From assembly GCA_007694015.1 (NCBI GenBank), contig RECO01000271.1, positions 1-38,796 on the forward strand: a DNA stretch of 38,796 nucleotides. The letters run 5' to 3'. The notes beneath the pieces are model-generated. The model made no database searches. It saw only the letters and a program-made list of their open reading frames with translations, and had not been told where the DNA came from. This stretch comes from Geminicoccaceae bacterium. GTDB taxonomy: Bacteria; Pseudomonadota; Alphaproteobacteria; Geminicoccales; Geminicoccaceae. Positions 1 through 7,439 of this stretch are shown here, in pieces; the first letter of the stretch is position 1; every line of letters begins with the position of its first letter. Both the position numbers and the translations under genes were made by a program.

Positions 1-76
1 TGGTGCGCCCGAGAGGATTCGAACCTCTGACCTTTGGTTCCGGAGACCAACGCTCTATCCCCTGAGCTACGGGCGC
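1..76 (-). tRNA. tRNA-Arg (anticodon CCG), CCA end encoded
   Basis: Read on the minus strand this is a complete 76-nt cloverleaf. The 7-bp acceptor stem pairs GCGCCCG with CGGGCGC, followed by discriminator A and an encoded CCA at positions 3-1. The D arm contains AGCTCAGGGGATAGAGC, the anticodon stem TTGGT/ACCAA encloses the loop CTCCGGA, and the T arm contains GGTTCGAATCC. The anticodon is CCG, so it reads the CGG arginine codon, which is common in a genome this GC-rich. It lies downstream of the minus-strand ABC ATPase gene but has its own promoter-like sequence. Confidence 0.97.
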
Positions 77-87
77 TCGCGCAGCGC

Positions 88-115
88 TCTATAGCGCGGA
101 TGTCGCCGAGGGCAA
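88..115 (-). promoter_or_regulatory. Sigma70-like promoter of tRNA-Arg
   Basis: On the minus strand a -35-like TTGCCC (positions 115-110) is separated by 16 nt from a -10-like TATAGA (93-88). This would start transcription about 5-8 nt before the mature tRNA 5' end at 76. Spacing and position fit a tRNA promoter, and it lies between the upstream ABC ATPase stop and the tRNA. The call rests on consensus likeness only. Confidence 0.5.
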
Positions 116-131
116 AAGATTTCGCAAGGGC

Positions 132-1091
132 TCAGGCGGCGTCGCGCCGGGCGGTGAGACGAACGAACAAGGTTTCGAGGTCGGCCTCGGTGGTGGCGAG
201 ATCCGTGATGGTCAGGTTGGCGGCTTGGACCGCACTCAGGATGTCGGCGATCCGCGTTCGGCTCGGTTGATAGTGCAGCGTCAGGCGACCTTCGCGGTCG
301 AGGGCGGCGCCGAAGCCGAGGAGGCTCGAAGGCACCGCGTCGAGCGCCTCGGCGACGGCGATGGTGAGCGTCTTGTCGTCGAGCTGACGGACCAGCCGGT
401 CCTTTTTGTCACAGGCGACGAGCCGGCCGGAATCGATGATGGCGATGTCGTCGCACAGCGCTTCCGCCTCCTCCAGATAATGCGTGGTGAGGACGATGGT
501 CACACCTTGGGCGTTCAACTCACCCATGTAGTCCCAAAGCTGACGCCGCAATTCGACGTCGACGCCGGCCGTCGGCTCGTCGAGGATGACGACTTCGGGG
601 TTGTGCACCAGGGCCTTCGCCACCAAGAGCCGGCGCCGCATGCCGCCGGAGAGGGAGCGCGCATAGGCATCGGCCTTGTCGCTGAGGCCAACCTTCCTGA
701 GGATTTCGTCGGTGCGGCGCCGGGCCTTGGGCACGCCATAAAGGCCAGCTTGGAACTCCAACGCCTCGCGCGGGCTGAAGAACGCGTCGAGGTTCAACTC
801 CTGCGGCACGACGCCGATGCTGCGGCGGGCGCGGCGCGGGTTCTGATCGGGGTCGATGCCGCAAATGCGGACCCGACCCGCGTCCTTGGTGACGAGGCCC
901 GCAAGGACGTTGATCAAGGTGGACTTGCCGGCGCCGTTCGGGCCCAACAGGCCGAAAATCCCGCCGCGCGGCACCGTCAGATCGACGCTGTCGAGGGCGC
1001 GTTTGGCGGGCTCACCTTTTCTGGCGCGGTAGGTCTTTTCCAGGCCTGCGATGGCGATGGCCGGCACGTCACCACTTCCCATGGCCCCCAT
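132..1091 (-). CDS. ABC-2 type transporter ATP-binding protein (CcmA/DrrA-like)
   Basis: A cytoplasmic nucleotide-binding subunit of an ABC-2-type exporter, 319 aa from the ATG at 1091; a second ATG at 1082 is an equally plausible start. Walker A GPNGAGKST is at about residues 50-58, followed by a Q-loop (VVPQE), the signature LSGGM, Walker B VVILDEPTAGVD and the H-loop TTHYLEEAE. All catalytic residues are intact. The C-terminal ~80 residues match the regulatory tail typical of the CcmA/NodI/DrrA group. The open frame extends upstream to 1358, but that part is antisense to the CHCC zinc-finger gene and is not needed for the ABC fold. No ABC-2 permease gene adjoins it, so its partner must lie beyond the tRNA or elsewhere, and the substrate cannot be inferred. 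Confidence 0.93.
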   Translation of the reverse strand: MGAMGSGDVPAIAIAGLEKTYRARKGEPAKRALDSVDLTVPRGGIFGLLGPNGAGKSTLINVLAGLVTKDAGRVRICGIDPDQNPRRARRSIGVVPQELNLDAFFSPREALEFQAGLYGVPKARRRTDEILRKVGLSDKADAYARSLSGGMRRRLLVAKALVHNPEVVILDEPTAGVDVELRRQLWDYMGELNAQGVTIVLTTHYLEEAEALCDDIAIIDSGRLVACDKKDRLVRQLDDKTLTIAVAEALDAVPSSLLGFGAALDREGRLTLHYQPSRTRIADILSAVQAANLTITDLATTEADLETLFVRLTARRDAA

Positions 1092-1175
1092 CTTTCGTTG
1101 GCGTCGGGTCGGGGTGCCTTGTAGCGCCGTCACCTTCGGGTTAACTAGCCCGGATCGTCGCCGAGAGGTGTTGCC

Positions 1176-1418
1176 ATGGCCGGAATCGAGCGCTTCTACC
1201 TCGTGGACGACCGTGAGGTCGTGGTCACGACCGCATGGCACGTGGCCTGCGATGGTGGCGGTGGCGCCTTGGGGCATCCCGTCGAATACATGACGCTGGA
1301 GAAGGGTGGCGAGGTGGTCTGCAAATATTGCGGCCGCCGCTACCTCCACGTCAGCCACCCGGAGGCGGCCCGGGTCGAGGCCGAGGGCCAGCCCTATCAG
1401 CCCACGGTTGCCGCCTGA
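1176..1418 (+). CDS. CHCC zinc-finger domain protein (NDUFS6-like)
   Basis: A small protein of 80 aa. It carries a Cys-His-Cys-Cys zinc site: C in WHVAC, H in GHPVEY, and the pair CKYC. This matches the zf-CHCC family, whose mitochondrial relative is the complex I accessory subunit NDUFS6; free-standing copies are common in alphaproteobacteria. The ATG at 1176 is preceded by GAGAGG at 8 nt. Its start lies 84 bp from the divergent ABC ATPase start. Only 20 bp separate its stop from the exporter-like gene, so co-transcription is likely although a functional link is not evident. A role in complex I assembly or iron-sulfur handling is known only from relatives. Confidence 0.88.
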   Translation: MAGIERFYLVDDREVVVTTAWHVACDGGGGALGHPVEYMTLEKGGEVVCKYCGRRYLHVSHPEAARVEAEGQPYQPTVAA

Positions 1419-1438
1419 GCGCGAACGCCCCGCGGCGG

Positions 1439-4051
1439 ATGCATGCCACGATTTTCGGCTACATCCGGGCTCATAGCTGGCGCCAGCAACTCCTCATTCT
1501 GGCGCTGACCCTCGTCTCGCTGCCGTTTTTCTATCTTTGGGTCGAGCTGCCCAAGCGCATCGTCGACGACGCGCTCGGCGGCCCCGCCGGGCCGCGCGAG
1601 TTCTGGGGCCTGGAGCTGTCGCGGCTCGACTACCTGTTCGCCTTGTGCCTCCTGTTCTTGGGGCTGGTGCTGATCAACGGCGCGTTCAAATACGTCATCA
1701 ACGTGTACAAGGGCGTCGTCGGCGAGCGCATGTTGCGGCGCCTGCGCTACGAGCTCTACCAGCGCATCCTGCGCTTTCCGCCCGGCCATTTCCGGGTCAT
1801 GAGCCAGGGCCAGCTCGTGCAGATGATCAACGCCGAGGTCGAGCCCCTGGGCGGCTTCATCGGCGATGCCTACGCGCTGCCGGCCTATCAAGGCGGCATG
1901 TTGCTGACCATTTTGGCGTTCATGTTCGTGCAGAACCCGCTCTTGGGCTTTGCCGCGATCCTGTTCTATCCGTTACAGATCTGGTTGATCCCCAAATTGC
2001 AGCGGCAGGTGAACGAGCTGGGCCGCCGCCGGGTGCGCCAGATGCGCGTGGTGGCGGAGCGCATCGGCGAGACGACTTCCGGCGTCATCGACATTCGCGC
2101 CAATGCCGCGCAAAATTACGAGCAATCGCGCTTCGCCGATGAGCTCGGCAAGGTCTTCTTCATCCGCTTTGCCATCTTCAAAAAGAAATTCCTTATCAAA
2201 TTCATCAACAATTTTCTGGCGCAATTTGCGCCCTTCCTGTTCTATTCCGTTGGCGGTTATTTGGTATTGCAGGGCGAGCTGACCATCGGGGCGATCTTGG
2301 CGATCATTGCCGCGCACGAAAAGCTGGCAGCGCCGTGGAAAGAATTGCTCACCTACTACCAGAATTTGTGGGACGCGAGGATCAAGTACGAGCAGGTGGT
2401 GGCGCAGTTCGATCCCCCCGGCCTGTTGCGGGAGATCGATGCGGCCGCCCCCGCCGACGTCGGCGCGCCGACGCTCCTCCAGGCCAAAGGGCTGACGGTG
2501 GTCGACGACGACGACGAGACCGTGGTCAACGCCGTCGAATTCGACCTGGAGTTGCCGGCCCACGTCGCCGTCACGGGGCGGCCCGGCGGGGGCCAACACG
2601 CCTTGCTGCAAGTGGCCGCGAACCTGAGGGCCCCTTTGGCCGGCAGCCTGCACCTCGGTGACTTGGACGTGGCGAAGCTTGCCCCGTCGGCGACGGCCGA
2701 TCACGTCGCCTATGTCGGCAATTCGGGCCAGGTCTTTGCCGGCTCCTTGCGCGACAACCTGCTCTTGGGGCTGAAGCACAAACCGCCGGCCGGCGGCAAA
2801 GGCAGCCGCACCCGCCAGGACGTGCTGGAGGCGAAGGCGTCGGGCAACTCGCCGTTCGACGGCACGGCGGATTGGGTGGACTACACCGCCGCGGGCGTCG
2901 CCGACGCCAAAGCGATCGACGCCTGGCTGGCCGAGGTGGCGACGGTGGTGCGTCTCGATCAGGACCTGTTCGCCCTCGGCCTGCGCGGGGAGTTGGGGGC
3001 GGCCGGTGCCGAGGCCTTGGGCCCATCGCTTTTGGAGGCCCGCCGCTTGGTCGCCGAACGGCGCGAGGCCGACCCGAAGCTGGCCCGGCTGATCGAGGGC
3101 TTCGATCCCGAGCGCTACAATTCCAACGCGACCGTGGCCGAAAATCTGCTGTTCGGCACGCCGCTCGATGCCGCTTACGAGTTGGAGCGCCTGCCCGAGA
3201 ATCGCTTCGTGTTGGAGGTGTTGGCGGCAACCGGCCTGGACGTGCGGCTGCGGCAGGCGGGCTATGCCCTGGCGGAGACCATGGTCGAACTGTTTGCGGA
3301 CCTGCCGCCCGACCACGAATATTATCGCCAGTTCAGCTTCATCGGGCCCGACGATTTGCCCGACTACCGCGCCTTGATCGGCCGCATCACCGCGGCCGAG
3401 GTGGCGAAGCTGAAGGACGGCCGCGACCGGCGGCGGCTGTTGGCCCTGCCACTCCGCCTCATCCCCACCCGCCACCGCCTGGGCGTGATCGATCCGCCGT
3501 TGCAGGCCGAAATCCTCCAGGCGCGCCGCCGCTTGCGGGCGCATCTGCCGGCGAGCGAACGCTCGAAGATCGCCTTTTTCGACCCCGAAGCGGTCAATCG
3601 GGCCGCTTCGGTGCAGGACAACATCCTGTTCGGGCGCATCGCCTACGGCCAGGCCAATGCCGGCCAGGTGGTGGCGGCGTTGGTGGGCGAGATCATCGAC
3701 CGGCTCGACCTCAGAGCGGCGATCGTGACCTTGGGGCTCGGCGCACCCGCTGGCATCGGCGGGGTTCGGCTGACGGCGGCGCAGCGGCAAAAGGTCGCCT
3801 TGGGGCGGGCTCTGGCCCGGCGCCCCTCGGTCCTGGTGCTCGACGACCCGCTGGCCCCGCTCGACCGCACCGAACAGGACCGGTTGCAGGAATCCCTGCG
3901 CGCGCATATGGCCGGCCGCACGATGCTTTGGGCGCATCAACATCCGGAATGGCTCGCCGCGTTCGATCGGGTGATCGTGATGGACGGTGCGGCCGTGGTG
4001 TCGGTCGGGCCACCACCGGGCGCGCAGGCAGGCGCGCATGAGGCCGCATGA
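1439..4051 (+). CDS. ABC exporter-like protein with degenerate, expanded nucleotide-binding domain
   Basis: This protein has 870 aa, against about 580-600 for a usual ABC half-exporter. Residues ~1-330 look like an ABC exporter membrane domain, with hydrophobic segments near 17-37, 64-82, 150-190 and 255-300. The nucleotide-binding part is odd. Walker A is GRPGGGQH (380-387), with Gln386 in place of the invariant Lys and His in place of Ser/Thr. The signature is LTAAQ (778-782) and Walker B is VLVLDD (798-803), so the catalytic Glu is Asp803; the H-loop His833 remains. Walker A and Walker B are ~416 residues apart instead of ~120. A motif like xNLLFG, normally found once after the Q-loop, occurs three times (435-444, 564-573, 723-732). 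I start it at ATG 1439; the frame is open further upstream, but that overlaps the zinc-finger gene. It overlaps the next gene by 4 bases. Weak or absent ATPase activity is an inference. Confidence 0.85.
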   Translation: MHATIFGYIRAHSWRQQLLILALTLVSLPFFYLWVELPKRIVDDALGGPAGPREFWGLELSRLDYLFALCLLFLGLVLINGAFKYVINVYKGVVGERMLRRLRYELYQRILRFPPGHFRVMSQGQLVQMINAEVEPLGGFIGDAYALPAYQGGMLLTILAFMFVQNPLLGFAAILFYPLQIWLIPKLQRQVNELGRRRVRQMRVVAERIGETTSGVIDIRANAAQNYEQSRFADELGKVFFIRFAIFKKKFLIKFINNFLAQFAPFLFYSVGGYLVLQGELTIGAILAIIAAHEKLAAPWKELLTYYQNLWDARIKYEQVVAQFDPPGLLREIDAAAPADVGAPTLLQAKGLTVVDDDDETVVNAVEFDLELPAHVAVTGRPGGGQHALLQVAANLRAPLAGSLHLGDLDVAKLAPSATADHVAYVGNSGQVFAGSLRDNLLLGLKHKPPAGGKGSRTRQDVLEAKASGNSPFDGTADWVDYTAAGVADAKAIDAWLAEVATVVRLDQDLFALGLRGELGAAGAEALGPSLLEARRLVAERREADPKLARLIEGFDPERYNSNATVAENLLFGTPLDAAYELERLPENRFVLEVLAATGLDVRLRQAGYALAETMVELFADLPPDHEYYRQFSFIGPDDLPDYRALIGRITAAEVAKLKDGRDRRRLLALPLRLIPTRHRLGVIDPPLQAEILQARRRLRAHLPASERSKIAFFDPEAVNRAASVQDNILFGRIAYGQANAGQVVAALVGEIIDRLDLRAAIVTLGLGAPAGIGGVRLTAAQRQKVALGRALARRPSVLVLDDPLAPLDRTEQDRLQESLRAHMAGRTMLWAHQHPEWLAAFDRVIVMDGAAVVSVGPPPGAQAGAHEAA

Positions 4052-4533
4052 CGCACAACAACGAGGGCGCGATGAACCTCAACGACGACGTCCAGGCGCT
4101 GAAGACCATCCCCCTGTTCGCCAAGGTCGACGCGGCCAAGCTCAAGCTCCTGGCCTTCACCAGCGAAAGGCTGAGCTACGCCGAGGGCGATGCGCTGTTC
4201 GAGGCGGGCGATCCGGCGGATGCCGCCTACATCGTCATGCAGGGCGAGGCCGACGTGCTCGTCCGCACCCCGGAAGGGCCGGTCAAGGTGGCAAGCGTCG
4301 GCCAGAACGACATCGTCGGCGAGATCGGCATTCTCTGCGACGTGCCGCGCACCGCCACCGTGCGCGCGGCGAGCGATCTCGTCACCTTGCGGATTTCCAA
4401 GGACGGCTTCTTTCACCTGGTGACCCAATTCCCCGAGGTCGGCATCGAGATCATGGCCGAGTTGGCGTCGCGCCTGCACCAGACCACCCAGCAACTGACC
4501 GAGTTGATGCGCCAACGCCCGCCCGCCCGATGA
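4048..4533 (+). CDS. Stand-alone cyclic nucleotide-binding domain protein
   Basis: A 161-aa protein that is almost entirely one cNMP-binding domain (CRP/PKA regulatory type). It opens with LKTIPLF, has the beta-roll glycines EAGDPADAAYIVMQGEA, and a phosphate-binding cassette containing GEIGIL followed by PRTATV. The Glu and Arg expected to hold the cyclic phosphate and ribose are present. The C-terminal helices (AELASRLHQTTQQLTEL) are not followed by a helix-turn-helix, so it is not a CRP-type regulator. The start at 4048 overlaps the ABC gene stop as ATGA; an ATG at 4072 with GAGG upstream is an alternative. Position between the ABC protein and a cyclase suggests that it passes a cAMP signal to the ABC protein by contact (inference). 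Confidence 0.92.
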   Translation: MTHNNEGAMNLNDDVQALKTIPLFAKVDAAKLKLLAFTSERLSYAEGDALFEAGDPADAAYIVMQGEADVLVRTPEGPVKVASVGQNDIVGEIGILCDVPRTATVRAASDLVTLRISKDGFFHLVTQFPEVGIEIMAELASRLHQTTQQLTELMRQRPPAR

Positions 4534-5690
4534 ACGACGATCCGCGCATCGGCCCCTTGCGCGACTGGCTGCTGGGCGAGGGGGCGCGCCTTCGCTTCCT
4601 GGAACGGCTATTGGCCGCGTTCGGCGCGCGGCTCGGCGCGGCCGGGCTACCGATCGACCGCGCTTCCTTGCACGCCCGCATCCTGCATCCGCAGTTCATG
4701 GGGGCGCGCTTGGTCTGGGTCCCGGGCGAGGACCAAGCCGCAATCTACCTCGCCGGCCACGACCTGTTCACCGATCCGGTCTTTCAGCGGAGCCCGGTGC
4801 GCCTCGTCTTCGAAGGCGCCGACGGGCTGCGGCAGCGGCTCGAATGGAGCGGCGACGACGACGAGTTTCCGATTTTGACGGAATTGCGCGCGGCTGGGTT
4901 CACCGATTACGTCGCCATGCCGTTGCCGCTCTCGACCGGCCAGCGGCTCGCGGCCACCTGGGCGACGCGGCGGCCCGGTGGCTTCGCCACCGACGAGTTG
5001 CTGGTGCTCGACGCGTTGGCGCCGGTCTTGGCGATGGCGGCCGAGGTCCGGCTGGTGCGCCGGCTGGCACGCACCCTCGCCACGACATATCTCGGCGAGC
5101 GTACCGGCGAGTGGGTGTTGGAGGGGCGCATCCGCCGCGGCGACCTCGAGCGGATCGAGGCCGTGGTATGGTTTCTCGACATGCGCGACTTCACCGCACT
5201 GGCCGAACGGCTCGACCCGGACCGCCTGATCGATCGGCTCAACCGCTTCTTCGAGGCGTTCGGGGCGCCGATTGCGGCCCATGGCGGCGAAATCCTGAAA
5301 TTCATCGGTGACGCCATGCTCGCGGTCTTCACCGGGCCGGCCGATGAACCCTGTCGCGCCTTGGCCGCCGCCCGCGCCGGCTTCGCCAACCTCGACGCGT
5401 TGAATGCGGCCTTGCTGGGGGAGGGACAGCCTGCCATCGACTGCGGGCTGGCCCTGCATCGCGGCAGTTTGAGCTACGGCAATATCGGCACCGCGACCCG
5501 ATTGGACTTCACGGTCATCGGGCCAGCCGTCAACGAGGCGGCCCGGCTGCAACGGGTCGGGCGCGATCTCGGTGCGCCGCTGATCCTGTCGGCGAGCTTT
5601 GCCGGGGCTTGTGGTGCGCCCACCCGCTCCTTGGGCCATCACAGCGTTGCCGGATTGGAACGCCCGATCGAGGTCTTCGCCCCCGCATGA
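4530..5690 (+). CDS. Class III adenylyl cyclase
   Basis: A 386-aa soluble protein. Residues ~1-190 form an N-terminal region with possible GAF-like character (VAMPLPLSTGQRLAA then a hydrophobic helix); I cannot assign it firmly. Residues ~210-350 are a guanylate_cyc/class III cyclase domain with every catalytic position visible: metal-binding Asp217 (FLDMRDF) and Asp261 (FIGDAML), adenine-specifying Lys257 and Thr328 (LDFTVIG), and transition-state Asn335 and Arg339 (VNEAAR). Lys plus Thr points to ATP as substrate and to the class IIIb type, which in other bacteria can be bicarbonate-responsive; that response is not shown here. It has no membrane segments. The ATG at 4530 overlaps the upstream stop as ATGA. 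Its cAMP product is the probable ligand of the preceding gene product. Confidence 0.94.
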   Translation: MNDDPRIGPLRDWLLGEGARLRFLERLLAAFGARLGAAGLPIDRASLHARILHPQFMGARLVWVPGEDQAAIYLAGHDLFTDPVFQRSPVRLVFEGADGLRQRLEWSGDDDEFPILTELRAAGFTDYVAMPLPLSTGQRLAATWATRRPGGFATDELLVLDALAPVLAMAAEVRLVRRLARTLATTYLGERTGEWVLEGRIRRGDLERIEAVVWFLDMRDFTALAERLDPDRLIDRLNRFFEAFGAPIAAHGGEILKFIGDAMLAVFTGPADEPCRALAAARAGFANLDALNAALLGEGQPAIDCGLALHRGSLSYGNIGTATRLDFTVIGPAVNEAARLQRVGRDLGAPLILSASFAGACGAPTRSLGHHSVAGLERPIEVFAPA

Positions 5691-6349
5691 GTGAAAAGCC
5701 CAAGGATCTGGATCGCCAACTCGTGTTGTTGCTGGAGGGGGCTCGGGTCGACCGCGTCATCGACGTCGGCGCCAATCAGGGGCAGTACGCCGCCCGACTA
5801 CGCCGCGCCGGCTATGGCGGCCCGATCCTCTCCTTCGAGCCGCAACCGGAAGCGCATGCCGCACTGGTTCGCGCCGCCAGCGACGATAAGGCCTGGGAGG
5901 TGGCCGCACCTTTGGCGCTCGGGGCAAGCACCGGCACCGCGCACTTGGCGGTTTCGGCCGAGGACGACATGAGTTCGCTGCGCGACCAGACCGCCGTGCT
6001 GCGGCGTTTGTCGCCAAGTTCGGCCGTGCAGGCACGGATTGAGGTGGCCATGGCCCGCTTGGATCGGCGTCTCGCCGACGAGCCGGGCGCGCGCCTTTTG
6101 GTGAAGCTCGACGTGCAGGGCAGCGAGGATGCAGTCCTCGACGGTATGGCCGGGCTGTGGCCGCGGGTCGTGGCGGTGCAGCTCGAACTGGCCTTGACCC
6201 CCCTCTACCACGGCGAATGGCGCTATCTCGAAACCTGTACGCGACTGGAGAGCCTGGGCTACCGGCTCGCCCTGGTCCTGCCGGGCTATTTCGACGGCAA
6301 GGTGAAACGTCAGCTGCAGATCGATGGCGTCTTCGTGCGAGGGGCTTGA
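5687..6349 (+). CDS. FkbM family SAM-dependent methyltransferase
   Basis: A 220-aa protein. The SAM-binding motif I is VIDVGANQGQY (~24-34), followed by an acidic strand end SFEPQPE, a typical FkbM pattern. The middle motif is LLVKLDVQGSEDAVLDG, equivalent to the KIDVEGxE signature of the family. FkbM members O-methylate sugars, glycolipids, polyketides or peptides, so the substrate cannot be deduced. The ATG at 5687 overlaps the cyclase stop by 4 bases, the third such overlap in this run. The protein is therefore made from the same message as the cyclase and the cNMP-binding protein. The following CDP-alcohol phosphatidyltransferase gene begins 3 bp after its stop and could indicate a lipid or headgroup target (inference). 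Confidence 0.9.
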   Translation: MSEKPKDLDRQLVLLLEGARVDRVIDVGANQGQYAARLRRAGYGGPILSFEPQPEAHAALVRAASDDKAWEVAAPLALGASTGTAHLAVSAEDDMSSLRDQTAVLRRLSPSSAVQARIEVAMARLDRRLADEPGARLLVKLDVQGSEDAVLDGMAGLWPRVVAVQLELALTPLYHGEWRYLETCTRLESLGYRLALVLPGYFDGKVKRQLQIDGVFVRGA

Positions 6350-6352
6350 GCC

Positions 6353-6979
6353 GTGCTCGACCCGTGGGTCCGGCGTCGCATCGATAAGCCTTTGAACGCA
6401 GCCGGGCGGTGGCTGTACGGGCGGGGTGTGCGTGCCGATCGGATCACCGTCCTCGGTTTCGGCTGCGGCTTGGCCGCGGCGGCGGCGGTGGCGCTCGGGG
6501 CCTTCGGCTGGGCGCTGTTGTTGTTTTTCCTCAACCGCTTGGCCGACGGGTTGGACGGTGCGGTGGCGCGGGCTGCGGGGCCGACCGACCGGGGTGGCTT
6601 TCTCGACATCGTGCTCGATTTTCTGGTCTACGCCGCCCTGCCGCTCGGCTTCGCTGCGGCCGATCCGGCGAGCAACGCCCTGCCCGCTGCCGTCCTGCTC
6701 TTCACCTTCATCGGCACGGCGACGTCGTTTCTGGCCTATGCGGTCTTCGCGGCCAAGCGCGGGCTCTCCACCCGGCTGCGCGGCCACAAGTCGATCTACT
6801 ATCTGGGTGGCTTGACCGAGGGCACGGAGACGGTGGCGGTGTTCGCCCTGATGCTGTTGCTGCCGGCCTGGTTTCCCTGGCTCGCCTACGGCTTCGCCGC
6901 CGCCTGCGCGATCACGGCGGCGACGCGGATCTATGCCGGCAGCGTCACCTTCACCGCGCCGCCGCCCCATGGCGGCTGA
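6353..6979 (+). CDS. CDP-alcohol phosphatidyltransferase family membrane protein
   Basis: A 208-aa integral membrane enzyme starting at GTG 6353. It holds the complete family signature DxxDGxxAR(x7)GxxxDxxxD at residues 65-89, with Asp65, Asp68, Asp85 and Asp89 as the metal-binding and catalytic set. About six hydrophobic helices follow the pattern of PgsA/Pcs-like enzymes. The family transfers a phosphatidyl or related group from CDP-diacylglycerol (or CDP-alcohol) to an alcohol acceptor; which acceptor is used cannot be read from the sequence. It begins 3 bp after the FkbM methyltransferase stop, so it probably ends the same operon. Its 3' end runs 29 bp into the convergent dsbB coding region. 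Confidence 0.92.
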   Translation: MLDPWVRRRIDKPLNAAGRWLYGRGVRADRITVLGFGCGLAAAAAVALGAFGWALLLFFLNRLADGLDGAVARAAGPTDRGGFLDIVLDFLVYAALPLGFAAADPASNALPAAVLLFTFIGTATSFLAYAVFAAKRGLSTRLRGHKSIYYLGGLTEGTETVAVFALMLLLPAWFPWLAYGFAAACAITAATRIYAGSVTFTAPPPHGG

Positions 6980-7424
6980 GCAGCAAGGCGGCAACCAGCG
7001 CACCGCCGAGGCCATAGAGCGCGTGCCAGCCGGCCATCGAGAGCCCCAGCACCACGGGTCCTTCGACGTCGCAGGCCGGCTGCGTCTGCGCCAGCATGGC
7101 CTGACGCAGCCGGTCGAAATCGCCGGTGATGTCCGGCACGCGGCAAGCCTCGGGCAGCGCCAGCCAGCCGGCTTCGACGCCGAGGTGCCGCAGCGAGATG
7201 GCGAAGACCGCGAGCATCAAAAGGGCCGTCAGGGCAAGCCCGAGCCGTGGCCAGCCGAGGACCAACGTCCCCGCCACGGCCACCAGCAGGACGACGTGGG
7301 GGACGCGCGCGTGGAGACACAACGAGCAGGGAGCGTAGCCCATCATGTATTGGACGTAGAGGGCCAAGACGAGGGCGCCCGCAGATGCGACGAGGAAGCC
7401 GCCGAGCGCCAGCCGATCGATCAT
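6951..7424 (-). CDS. dsbB: Disulfide bond formation protein B (DsbB)
   Basis: A 157-aa inner-membrane quinone reductase that reoxidises DsbA. It has four hydrophobic helices and the two expected periplasmic cysteine pairs: Cys33-x2-Cys36 (APCSLC) in the first loop, and Cys94 and Cys118 in the second. An Arg follows the first pair (HARVPH), close to where the family has its quinone-binding Arg. Length and topology are normal. It lies 15 bp downstream of the DedA-like gene, so the two are likely co-transcribed, a pairing I know from other alphaproteobacteria. Its 3' end overlaps the convergent CDP-alcohol phosphatidyltransferase gene by 29 bp. Confidence 0.94.
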   Translation of the reverse strand: MIDRLALGGFLVASAGALVLALYVQYMMGYAPCSLCLHARVPHVVLLVAVAGTLVLGWPRLGLALTALLMLAVFAISLRHLGVEAGWLALPEACRVPDITGDFDRLRQAMLAQTQPACDVEGPVVLGLSMAGWHALYGLGGALVAALLLSRHGAAAR

Positions 7425-7439
7425 GCGAGCCCTTACGCT

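Noticed and set aside
1-131. tRNA-Arg as an integration site for a mobile element
   Set aside because: No repeat of the tRNA 3' end, integrase or accessory genes are seen in the window; the sequence left of the tRNA is not available.
1092-1358. N-terminal extension of the ABC-2 ATPase to an ATG at 1358
   Set aside because: The added 89 residues are antisense to the CHCC zinc-finger gene, whose Cys-His-Cys-Cys pattern is clear, and no ABC homologue needs them.
1235-1438. N-terminal extension of the exporter-like ABC protein
   Set aside because: The region is the zinc-finger gene read in another frame; the sequence before Met at 1439 is low-complexity Arg/Gly and has no membrane character.
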